Both the position numbers and the translations under genes were made by a program. Below the pieces are notes generated by a model. The model worked only from the letters and a program-made list of their open reading frames with translations. It made no database searches and was not told the origin of the DNA. Source: Plumapathes pennacea (lineage: Eukaryota > Cnidaria > Anthozoa > Antipatharia > Myriopathidae). Taken from it: 64,000 nucleotides of DNA. This document shows, piece by piece, positions 50,287 through 59,945 of the stretch; position 1 is the first letter of the stretch; every line of letters begins with the position of its first letter. The DNA is taken from assembly GCA_964036295.1 (NCBI GenBank), contig OZ038465.1, positions 3,543,115-3,607,114 of the forward strand, given 5' to 3'.

Positions 50287-53200
50287 GTTATTATTACTAT
50301 TATTATTATTATTATTATTATTATTCATTATTATTATTATCGCAACTAGCAACTAGCAACTAGCAACTAGCATGAAACCTTTGCTGAGCCTGACCTTATC
50401 AAGAAGATGTAACCTTCTCACATATCTGCAATAGAGAGGTAACACAGTTTTTACACCTGTGATTTAATTAACAAATAAACCAGCTTCAAGCGTGCTCCGT
50501 TCAGAAATAAAGCACGCAGCAAGTGACGAGAGCACGAAAGAAGTGTAGGGAGAAACGCGAGCCGAAGGCGAGCGTTTTTCCCCACTTCTTGAGTGCTCTC
50601 GGCACTTGCTAAGTGCTTTATTTCTGAACGGAGCACGCTTGAAGCTGGTTTATTTGTTTTATAACATAGAACTTAAACTTTCACAATAAAACTGTCTTTA
50701 TTCATCAAAAATGTTGGAATGCTAACAGCGATGAAAAAATAGATTCTCCTAAACGGCTCGGCGGTCCGAATTGCCAAGTCAGTACAGTTTCGCTTCAATT
50801 TTTCAACCAGGCCGTCTGTTCTATAAAATTAGACAACATCTCACAGTAAAGAACTATATTTCCTGTAGAACTTTGGACTACAAGTACATGAAATCATACA
50901 GTCGGCTAGTGCATAAAATGCAAATTTGAAGGGAATCAACAAATGCTCCAACGGCCGACTCGAAAATTGTGTGAATGAAAACTTACCGATTTCTTGACTC
51001 TACTTCGTAGTACAATCATTTGAAGTCCGTCCGAAAATTCTTCAATCATTTTTTTCAGTCACATCGTCGGAAATTCTTTCTCTTGCATCACTACAAACAC
51101 GTCTGTTCGTCTGTCTTCGCCGTTCATGTTCAGTGATTGCTCACGGCTGATCTTCTTCAACTGAATGATTTGCTCTCTCCTTCCTTGTTGAAGCATTAAA
51201 CTTCATTCAAACAACCACTGATGTAATTGTGACTCCCAAATTTGCTGTACTTAGGGACAGTGCTTAAACCGAGTTGCTTTCCACGACGCAAGAAACTTGC
51301 CGTTCTTCGACATAGATTTTCCCTCTCCGAACTGTTGAAGTGCTTTTTGATGAGGTCACGTTCTTTACCGATTCACGGTGGACCGTACTAGCCGGTGCTC
51401 TCACTTAAAGCCAAATTTTATCTCGAAGTTGGGCATTGGTGACTCCATTCTCGCATTATTTTCTCTTTTTTGTCAGAGGATGACGTAAGCGTGGTTTATA
51501 ACTTATAAACCACGGGTAAGTGTGGTTTATACTCTGGCAAACCACGGTTTTCGACCAATCAGCACGCGGCTTGTATCGTGACTATGTTATAATACATAAT
51601 GTACACTCAAGGATAACAGTTGCCCCACCCCACTTTTAGGCAGAAGATGCATCGTGGAAGGAAATCTTGAATCATAAATGGCTTCTAGCTACCATGCCAT
51701 TGTTGAATTACTGTACAATACAAAGTATAGATTTCTAAAGTGAAACTTACGTTCTTTCAGTTGTTAATATCTCAAGAGCAATGTTGTAGAGTTTCTTGCT
51801 GATGGGATCAGGAAACACCTGCAAAAATATATATTTAATAATAATCTTAAAAGCCGTTTTCAAGAGGTTTGAACACTGAACATATTAATGGTACATGCAT
51901 TACTACAAAAGGCCTAGACCTACCATAGTCATTTGATCAGTAGATGGTGGATATTCATGGTTAGGCTGTGGTGATTCTGTACTTTCATCTTCATCAGCAC
52001 TGCTATCAAAATCACTGTCCCAGTCAGAGTCATAGTCAGATAAGCTGTCACCAACAGCCCATTCATTGTCCCCACTCAAATCTGTGGAAATCCTTTCCTG
52101 GCTCTGTTTCTCATCTATTGTTGACTGAACTTGTAATGATGAAGTGTCTGAAGTTACACTCATGGTAACTGGAGGTGGATCTGACTCAACCCTCTTTCGT
52201 ATTGGAAGAGGGGGTAATGGTTTTTGAGGCTTTTTAGGAATACCATCAAGTTGACTTTTCTCAAATGAAGCTGAAGGTTTTGGTAATGTCTTTAAAGGCT
52301 CCACAGAAACTCTACTTTGTGACTCCACAACTTCCTCCTCATTTCTAGAAATCTGTGGGCTCTTTTCTTTTGCTCTATTTTCTTTGTGCAAAGGGTTAAA
52401 GAACTCTCCAACTATCTTTGGGCTAGTTGCTGTTTCCAAAGATGCCACAGCCTCAAACTGACTTGCCAAATCTCTGACACTTTCCCTTTTGTTTTGTTCA
52501 AAAGGGTCCAATAATGTTGCCCGGTTGGCTGAGTCACAGCTTGTTTTTTGTTCACTCACAATTTTCCCACCATTCTTCTTTTGGAATAGGCCCTTTTTGT
52601 CATAAATTACCAGGTTTCCTGGAATGACTGGGTCTGACATAGAGCGGGGCCCTTTTTTACCAGCTAAAGCCTCATTGTGCAGACAGCTGTATGAGACAGG
52701 GCAGCCCACTGGGCTCCTTGGGCGGCTGTTCTCCAGCTTGTTCTTGACAGAGCGAGCCCTAATTTTCGCAATGCTCTTAGCCCTTTCTTTCCCCTTCTTC
52801 TCTGCCATGAACCATGGAAACTGTAAATGAAAAATGGTACACAAAATAAGAGTTAATGCCCACTATTCGTACATTTCTTTTTATCAGAGTGAACTGTTTA
52901 CATGAGAAGGAGTCTTTGTAGTGAACTTAATTAAGGAAAATCTGTGGAGTAGAAATTGCGTGATCGATATTACCTTAAGGAGAATAAACCACAAGTTGTA
53001 CCTGGGGTAAGGGGGTAACATTTGCTCCACCTCAGTGTTCACTGTGATCTTAAAGGAACGTATGAATAATATTGGTGCATCCAGGGTCTGGTTTTTGGGA
53101 CCACTTTCCTCCATATATACAGAGTCGAGTCTGCTATTTTTTCCCTGCATAGGCCAACTATTTTACTTAATTCCTATTCATTAATGCCTCAAAGTAAAAC

Positions 53201-53690
53201 CACATTTATCAATACTTCGATATAAAAGAAGACAGAAGACAGAAAGCCACAGATAAAGTGCAATGAGTTGACAAGTATACACGTTTTTTGCCGGCAATCA
53301 AAATAATGTTTTCGGATTGAGAAATCTACATGTATTATGACCGGCCGCAATAAACAAACAATGAATTCGATACACTGAATTCCGTGATACACAAATATAC
53401 CTGCTTCGATTAATCAATTAGAGGTAGCTTTCCCTAATTCTTTAATCACATCAGCATCATGTACATGTAGCTTTCCAGAATAGGACACACACAGTTTCAA
53501 TCAGGTATTTCTTGCGACAGTGAGTTGAAAATAGACAGTAACTCGGTTTTATCCGTGTAATCGAGTCATAAACACTTACCTTCCCAACCCTATTAACTTG
53601 AACTATCTTAGGAACGGTGAAAGTTCCGTTGTATCCGAACAAATGCCTTGATTTTTATCCGCAACATTACAACCGCCGATTGACTACACA
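42206..53690 (-). CDS. FYVE, RhoGEF and PH domain protein, FGD type (complete)
   Basis: Guanine-nucleotide exchange factor of 859 aa; family members act on Cdc42 and shape actin and membranes. A noncoding first exon ends at 53580 (donor GTAAGT). Coding exons: 52820-51924 (start 52808, MAEKKGKER), 51818-51751, 50425-50395, 49318-49170, 48769-48715, 48492-48391, 48026-47939, 47831-47781, 45847-45789, 45651-45580, 45168-45091, 44133-43453, 43130-43071, 42770-42676, 42311-42206. All phases close. Residues 1-295 are disordered with a proline stretch (KPLPPLP) and an Asp-rich patch. The DH domain (296-520) contains KKLYNIALEILTTERTYV, NFDKANEAL and MLEPIQRIPRYKLLL. PH1 is about 521-630. FYVE is about 650-710, with WIRDD, RRRHHCRACG and RVC, the phosphoinositide-binding signature. 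PH2 is about 735-835. Three introns carry inverted-repeat elements (45955-47606, 49610-50372, 50471-51592). Which vertebrate FGD it pairs with is not decided. Confidence 0.93.
44291..44534. mobile_element. 244-bp MITE with ends AGCCCTTGTCAAACGG and TAA duplication
   Basis: Ends AGCCCTTGTCAAACGG and AGCCCTGGTCAATCGG (read inward) are flanked by TAA (44288-44290 and 44535-44537). The interior repeats CAAGTCGAGCCAAGT and GTGGCCAAAC. It lies in the FGD intron between the exons at 45091-45168 and 43453-44133. It seems distantly related to the element at 26681-27041. Confidence 0.7.
45873..45903. repeat. Poly-A tract
   Basis: About 29 A bases just upstream (in gene orientation) of the acceptor of the FGD exon at 45789-45847. 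Confidence 0.9.
46175..46345. repeat. 15-bp minisatellite, unit GACCTCGAAAACGAA/AAA, ~11 copies
   Basis: A perfect 15-bp period alternating between GACCTCGAAAACGAA and GACCTCGAAAACAAA. Because 15 is a multiple of three, it produces long ORFs on both strands (DLENE- and SRSLF-type repeats) that are artefacts. Shorter inverted arrays occur at 45997-46043 and 47496-47572. Confidence 0.92.
46494..47069. mobile_element. 576-bp MITE-like repeat, copy 2 (nested)
   Basis: Same length and nearly the same sequence as 11413-11988. It is inserted between the arms of the element at 45955-47606, directly after a poly-G run and a purine-rich stretch. The copy must therefore be younger than its host element. 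Confidence 0.85.
49610..50372. mobile_element. Element bounded by inverted heptamer arrays (GCTAGTT)n, with an (ATT)n core
   Basis: 49610-49761 is a tandem array of GCTAGTT with occasional GCAATTT or GCGATTT variants. 50341-50372 carries the same heptamer inverted (CTAGCAA). In between is unique sequence and a long (ATT)n array (50192-50340). It lies wholly in the FGD intron between exons 49318 and 50395. The right end is only about 22 bp from the exon end. No transposase and no clear target duplication were found. Confidence 0.55.
50192..50340. repeat. (ATT)n microsatellite, ~48 units
   Basis: A trinucleotide repeat with a few GTT and ACT variants. It gives spurious poly-Leu and poly-Asn ORFs. 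It lies in an FGD intron. Confidence 0.95.
50471..50657. repeat. 187-bp hairpin repeat abutting the element at 50659-51592
   Basis: The arms run from ACAAATAAACCAGCTTCAAG inward and pair almost perfectly, with a GC-rich centre around GCCGAAGGCGAGCG. The same hairpin, inverted, stands at 61098-61284 beside the sister element, so the pair was already together before the copies separated. Confidence 0.9.
50659..51592. mobile_element. Non-autonomous DNA element, ends TTATAACATAG (copy without insertion)
   Basis: The left end TTATAACATAG (50659-50669) is the exact complement of the right end CTATGTTATAA (51582-51592). The right part contains palindromic GTGGTTTATAA / TTATAAACCAC segments. A second copy in inverse orientation occupies 54729-61096 and is interrupted by the 5.4-kb transposon. 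This copy is uninterrupted and acts as an empty site. It lies in the FGD intron between exons 51751 and 50425. I see no intact transposase. Confidence 0.85.
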
Positions 53691-54728
53691 CAACATGGCC
53701 GGGCGGCCTGAAGTAAACTTGTGAGGGGTAGACTAAGGAAATTTTTGTCTGCGGACAAAGATTTTAAAAACTATCTTCTTTACTGTCGCAAACGAGAGTA
53801 TTTTGTGGTCATGTAATAGGATAAGTCGAGTAATTTTTGACTTCTTTAACGGAATTCAACCAAAATAATGGACAACTAAAATTACCAACATGACCCAGGG
53901 GACCCAACCCCCAAAGAAGTTGTTTTAGGACCCAGTTCCTCGCGATTTGTTTCAACATTCAGCCAACCCGGAAGTTCCGCACGAACAGCAAATAATTCAG
54001 TTTCTGTCGTTCCCTGAACCAATTGAAATTACTGTGATAGTTGTCGTGCAGCGCTGAGTAAATAGGGCGATACACTGTTAAGTCGACGCTTTCAGACATT
54101 CCGGATACTGCGTATTTTTGGATATGGTGTAACATTGGTACCGCCCCCGTCACGGATAAAATTCAAACTTGCTATTTATTGTTTTGCTTTTTAAAACTGT
54201 AGCTTTAGAAAGAAACTCCCTGCACAGCTGTACCTGTATCGAGAATGACTGTTTGCATGCGTGAGCGTATGAAAAAGGTCAGTTAAACCAAAGCAATATC
54301 AGTTTCGGATGACCACAATAATACTTTCCGGGAATCCGTTCAATTCGCGTCAGCAGGGATTCTTTCTTGCAAGGAGAGTGAAACTGAACTTCCAAAACAA
54401 ATTCCAGAACAGTATCAAGCATAAAGAACGACAAACGATCGTTATACACGACAACGAACCATGCTAAGGCATCTACAGGCTGGCTCCGTTATTGGACCCG
54501 GGTCATAATATCAGACAAAGATAAAATTGCTTCCGTTGTGCTAACTCGTTCGCTCACGTCCAATCCGTTTAACACGGCGGCTTTCGAAGGCAATGGACTT
54601 CCAATGTCTTAAATTCAGTAAGAGATCGACGAGTGTTAATGGTTTAGGTCGCGACATTCAGTACAAAAACGGCTGTGTAAAATGACTCGCGGTCGCACAG
54701 TACAACCATAAATATGAATTATAATATG
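53691..54728. other. Upstream region of the FGD-type gene; no gene seen
   Basis: It should contain the FGD promoter. The 5' UTR exon region shows ATGGCCGGGCGGCC-type GC-rich sequence near 53693-53710, but no promoter motif is certain. The ORF at 53959-54153 is not recognised. Confidence 0.45.
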
Positions 54729-54881
54729 TTATAACATAGTCACGATACAAGCCGCGCGTTGATTGGTCGAAAACCGTGGTTTGCCAGAGTATAAACCACA
54801 CTTACCCGTGGTTTATAAGTTATAAACCACGCTTACGTCATCCTCTGGGAAAAAAGAGAAAATAATGCGAGAATGCAGTAG

Positions 54882-55235
54882 TATGGTGGCCCATTGTTAT
54901 CATAGTAAAATTATATACAAACTCATTAAAATAGATTTAAATACCTTTAAAAAAATAAGTAAATTAAAAAAAAGCCAAAAAAAAAACAAATTAATTTGAT
55001 AAAGAAATAAAAATAAAAGTAAAGTAATTTAAATTAAAAGTTAAAATTAAAAGTTAATAAAATGTTTTCAAAAAAAAAAACTGAAGAGTAAAAAATCCGA
55101 ATGAAAAAAATGCAAACAAAAAAAGCTAAGTGAAAAGCGAAAAGGAAATCGATTTTCACATGTCCAACATGGCCCAGCGTTATCATAGCCCGCACTACAT
55201 CAGGACAGCGACGGTCACGATGTCACGTGCCGTAA
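54882..55235. repeat. Left terminal inverted repeat of the IS3EU-like transposon
   Basis: About 350 bp, rich in A-tracts in its middle (54945-55100), ending in a conserved stretch that includes CACATGTCCAACATGGCCCA. It carries the upstream region and probably the promoter and leader of the transposase gene, whose start codon lies about 12 bp inside. Confidence 0.9.
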
Positions 55236-55247
55236 CGCGGGAACAAG

Positions 55248-57836
55248 ATGGCGGCCAGAATAAGAAATCCCGAATGGAAAGACGACGACGACCTGAAGAC
55301 GTATCTGCAGCAGTACGTCTTGAAGAATCTGAAGCGTGAAGAAATTTTGGATTTTGTTCAACGAGATTTTTCGCAGTACGCGTGGAGCTTGCCTACACTA
55401 AGCAGAAGACTCGCCCACTTTAACATCAAGTATATAGACTATGGTGTTGACATAGAAGAGGTCAAGGCAGCAGTTAGACTGGAAAATGACGGGCCAGGGA
55501 GGCTTCTTGGATATCGGGGTATGCAAAGAAAAATACGTGAGCACCACCAGCTACCTGTTCCTCGAGGCTTGGTGTATGACGTTATGACAGACGTGGACCC
55601 CGAGGGTTTAGAATGCAGACGCAATGTTGGTGCACCAAAGAAAAGAAAAAGAGGCCCGACTGGCACATTCACCTCTTTGGTAAGTAGACAAGGGATCTTT
55701 GATATTAAAGGTCCAATTTCTTGAGTTGTCAGTCAGATATTTTTATTGCTTGAAAATGAAATTATCAAATGAAAATCATCATCATCATCACCTAAAACCC
55801 ATGTGTTTATGTTTAATATTCAATACTCCTTCTTGCTCCTATAATCTTCCAGGGACCAAATCACACATTTTCTGGAGATGGTCATGACAAACTTATGGCC
55901 TTCATTAGAGACACCTTTCCCCTCGCTGTCTATGGAATGATGGATGTATTCAGTGGACGTCTGCTTTATTTGAAACTGTGGACATCGAATTCAAATCCTA
56001 AGCTAATTGGGAAGTGGTACTTGGAGTATCTATATGAGTCCAAAGGTGGGTACCAGTATACCTTTACTACCAAATTTATGTAATAATACAGTTGAACCCC
56101 AATATATCAAAGTGCCAAGGGACTAGTAAAATGTTTGTTGTGACAGTGGTTCAATATAAACGAATCCCTGTTTTATTTCTTTTTGGGTAAAAAGAACATC
56201 AAAGCATACCCTGCCTTTCATGAGGGATAGTACATATATTTGCAGGATGCCAAACATGGACTGCTTCCTCGTTTGGCGTTCAGCATTACGAGGATAGAGT
56301 AGGGACAGTGACCCTGCGATAGACTAGCAACCCATCCAGGAGGGGAGTAGAAAGACATGTACTCTCGGCTGCTTCATGCTACACATCCGCTTACAGTATC
56401 TACAGTGTACTGCAGTCTCTTTTGTATTCTGCACTAAAGTGCAACCCATGTTGATCCAATTACAGTCATCAGTCACCGTTTGAGGTTGGATAAGGGAACT
56501 GAAACTGGAGACATGGCAACAATACATTCATTTTTAAGAAGTGGTCATGGCGACATACCTGATCCTGCAGATACTGTTCAATATGGTCCCTCAACAAGTA
56601 ATAAGGTATCAAGTAATATTTTTAAGGTTGAACATCATTTTTCTAAGGGTGGTTTTATTTTTCTTTCAGAATTACAGTATTCACAGCATGTACATTGTAA
56701 AGTACAACTAGCTTCCAAAAACCTTTCAATGTGTCAACACCAAATTTCCAGGGGGTGCCGTGGGGTATCAGGAATATTTTTATTTTGTATAGGACTTTCA
56801 CATAATAATGACCACTCCATATGCCTCCTGTAGAAAATTAACCTTCTAATGATCATGTACTGTACATGTATTCACCTATATTTCTGTATTTTGCAGATTG
56901 AGAGATGGTGGCGTGAGCTCCACAATCGTCTTGAGAAGTACTTCAAACGACAATTGAACATGTTGCTAGATCAAGGGCATTATGATCCAAATGATGAGAC
57001 TGACAGGTAATGTTTACACCAGTCCGTGTACTGTAAATTCACTAGTGGAAGAGGCACAGAAACCAAGAAATGCAACACACACTCCTCTTTGGGTAGGAAT
57101 CAATCCATTCTTGTGAAAGTCTATCGTGGATAATATTTTAGTCACTCAACCCATCCCTCTTCATAAACTGGTCCCCAATTGAAACTTTACTTCTGGTTTT
57201 CTCACCTTGGTCTAGAAACCTTTTGGCCTTTGTGTTCATTCCTGTGATCCAAGCAGAGATGGACATTTTCAAAGAAACTGTGTGGAACTCCCATCGGATC
57301 AGGAAGCAAAAGGATGCTCAGTTACCAAAGGGCATTCCTAATCATTTATTTAACTTTCCTGAAAGATATGGTGCTGAAGATTGTGGTATGTACCTGAATA
57401 ACAGGTGAATCCAGTAAATCTACAACTTGAAACTGTTGTCTCTCCACAAGCACATATCAACACATCAAAGCACTTAATCTATCAGTGTCTAACCTTCTTG
57501 TGGAATGATAATAGGATACATTTTATAAAATGGGACCAACAGCTGCACCATCATCTATCTATTGTTTCTCAGGAAAAACCAGTAGCACAATGTATGTAAT
57601 GCTATATTGAAATGTGTGTACCATCATTATTCAATCATTTAGGCTGGCCAGTTTTGCAAGAGGCTCTGGATGAAGTGGCAGAATTGTCAGGTGTAATGAC
57701 TGTTGGCGTTGACTACCTGCCATCTGCTGTACGGACAGAATGCGAACGCATAATACCAGAGGTCACCAGTGTCAAGCCAGGGGATGCAGCAGACACTTAT
57801 CTATTCCTGAAGACACATTATATATCACCACAATAA
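55248..57836 (+). CDS. HTH plus DDE integrase-core transposase (complete, six exons)
   Basis: Transposase of 412 aa, expected to cut and join the element's ends in the nucleus. Exons: 55248-55679, 55853-56045, 56466-56605, 56897-57006, 57216-57385, 57643-57836; phases close and every intron is GT..AG. The start MAARIRNPEW is chosen because upstream sequence lies in the inverted repeat. Residues 1-140 form a helical DNA-binding part, with SLPTLSRRLAHFNI as a likely HTH and a conserved VDPEGLECR segment. A basic KKRKRG stretch is a possible nuclear signal. The catalytic core starts near 145: GDGHDKL (Asp153), RLDKGTE (Asp217) and IERWW (Glu257) are the likely D, D, E. This layout matches the eukaryotic integrase-core family related to IS3 and retroviral integrases. 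No frameshift or stop is present, so it may be functional. Confidence 0.9.
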
Positions 57837-57952
57837 GGTGCATTCAAACATTTTATTGTAATACTTTTGGCTTATGTTCTGAAACATAAATTATTTTGGT
57901 TGAATATTCTACAAAATGGAACAATAACGCCATTAATAATTATTATTGTTTT

Positions 57953-58247
57953 GTAACAGTAACAAAATTATGAAGATGTTAGATATTAAAACTGGCCATA
58001 CGCCCATTGCAAAGGGACAACATCTGAAACATAATCTTTCTTACTGCATTAAAATTTATCTTCTAAAATCAAATTTACAAATTAGATGTGGCCAGTAATA
58101 AGTTCTGCATAGTACATGCTGTAACACCAGGCATTGCGACTGGTACATGTATTCTTGTCTTAATGTAACAGTAACAAAATTATGAAGATATGCTAGATAT
58201 TTAAAGAAATGGACATACACCCATTTCACAACATTACCATCTGAAAC
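57953..58247. repeat. Two diverged copies of a ~80-bp segment between the transposon genes
   Basis: 57953-58030 and 58165-58247 both run from GTAACAGTAACAAAATTATG to CATCTGAAAC. They fall between the convergent stop codons, so they probably form part of the 3' UTRs or polyadenylation region of both genes. Confidence 0.8.
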
Positions 58248-58366
58248 GTACAGTAGATGTACAGTAATACATTGTAAGTTTTGCATACAATCCCATGTAG
58301 TACAGTAACTGGAAGGTTATGACAACATGCAACCACCTTCATTAGCTTGGGACTGGCAGCATAACT

Positions 58367-59906
58367 CTAAAATGATTCTAATCCCATCATTGTGCAGTAA
58401 CTGTTACATGCATGTTCCTGCAGGAAATTGTTAATCCCAGTCTTGGAGAGGTTCCCACAGCAGAAATACACTTCCTGTGCATTCATGTCAATAAGCTCAT
58501 CTGTAGCAATTTCTGGGTCATACAGATGATATCCAGATCCTTGGATGTCTGTCAGCATCATCTTCTTGTCTGTCATACAGTATGTGTAGTGCACCAAGCA
58601 TTGTGCCTTGTCAAACAACTGTTGACATTCTGTGGTGCATCCAGCTGGAGGTGAAATGCACAGTCCATTGTTGTTCACATACTTTGTGAAGGTGCCTGGG
58701 ACGAATGTTTCCACTGTGCATGGTTGGTCATTGTACTCTGTGTAGTACACATAGTTGTAGTGAAAACACTCCTCAAATTCAGCAGGCACCTTTGAGGCAA
58801 AGCTTTTGGTAAGATGCCTTGCCACAGCATGCATTTGTACCTGCTTGCGTGTGTGGTCTTCAATGGATGTGTTGAGGGTCTCCTTTATTGTTTTCATGGG
58901 TTTTTCATTATACATCTTTAGAACCCAAACCTGACTTTGGCCTTCCACATTACCAGTGGTGACAGCCTTAAAAGCATCTCTGAATGCACCAGATGAAAAC
59001 TTTTGAGTGTCAACCAGGAGTTCCAACTTCATACCTTGTTGCCATTCACGGGTTTCAACATCAAACTTTTCCATCTCAAGAACTGCTTTGTTTTTTGGTT
59101 GGGGTTTAATTAGCTTTCCTGCCATAAGAAGTGCATCTATGGACACAGATGCAGGAAACTTTGTTTCAGTAAGGCCAAAATTGTGTTGACTCAATTTTTT
59201 GGCCTGTGGTGGTGGTGGTGCATTACGTCCCCCCGGTAAGCTACCAGTATTAGAGAAAAAATTATCAAAAGAATTGTTGATTTCTCCTTCTTCCTCTTCC
59301 TCTTCCTCTTCCTGCACCCCATCCTGATCTTGCATTAACACAAACCTCACTAGATACACCTGAACAAAGAAATAGCAAAAGATAAAACAATAAGAAAGAA
59401 ATAGAAATAAAAAAGTAATAATTTGGATAAGATTCAGATAGATCAATACATTTACATAATAGTATATGTATATGGTTTCGGGGGGGGGGGCAATAATTAA
59501 TATGAGGACCGCTTTGAAGTGAGTGAGTGAAATATGTAAAGCTGTCATTCAGGATGTAACATACCTTGTCCTTTCGGTGGGGGATTTGAGCAATGTTGGT
59601 GCAAGATGGCCCCTTGTTTGAAACCAGTATGTCGCATGCGCTTGCCGGAAGACTGAAATGTCGAGCGCACGCTTTTCTCAAGTTAGCTAAGTTAAGCTCC
59701 TCGTACTCGAAGGGAACAAACTCCCGCGGTTGAATTGGACGGTAGGTCTGCTTGTTGTCCGGCTCGGACGACAGCTTTTGCACTACAACTTCATGGGGCG
59801 CAGATCCTTTCTTGTTTTTTTGGCGACCTATTGCATCGGCCCTGGTCCTTTTCCCTCTCATTTTTGCTTGTAAATCATCCCAAACTCCTTGTCGTTTAGG
59901 CGGCAT
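58367..59906 (-). CDS. Alpha-kinase (eEF2K/MHCK/TRPM-type) carried as transposon cargo
   Basis: Atypical protein kinase of 444 aa in two exons, 59906-59565 and 59359-58367 (GT..AG, phase 0). The start MPPKRQGVWDD is the first Met inside the inverted repeat. Residues 1-125 are basic and then hold a conserved-looking but unrecognised segment (REFVPFEYEEL). An acidic run (EEEEEEEEGE) and a proline stretch follow. The alpha-kinase domain (~210-440) is complete: FSSGAFRDAFKA (235-246), the ATP-site Lys in WVLKMY (~262), FVPGTFTKYVNN, then MLTDIQGSGYHLYDPEIAT with the Asp, Gln and Asp expected in the active site (~385-395), and GNLSKTGINNFLQEHACNSYC, the C-terminal zinc-site signature with His and Cys residues. 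Nothing essential is missing. Its neighbour on the opposite strand is the transposase. Substrates are unknown; action on the transposase or a host translation factor is speculation. Confidence 0.92.
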
Positions 59907-59945
59907 TGCTGTTTGATAAACCACGTGCGATGAGGCTTCCAGGCT

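Noticed and set aside
50147-50356. Poly-Leu and poly-Asn ORFs of about 65 codons on both strands
   Set aside because: They are products of the (ATT)n microsatellite, with no start context or other coding sign.
50451-50636. 61-codon ORF repeated at 61119-61331
   Set aside because: It is encoded by the palindromic hairpin and appears in both copies; it is not supported as a gene.
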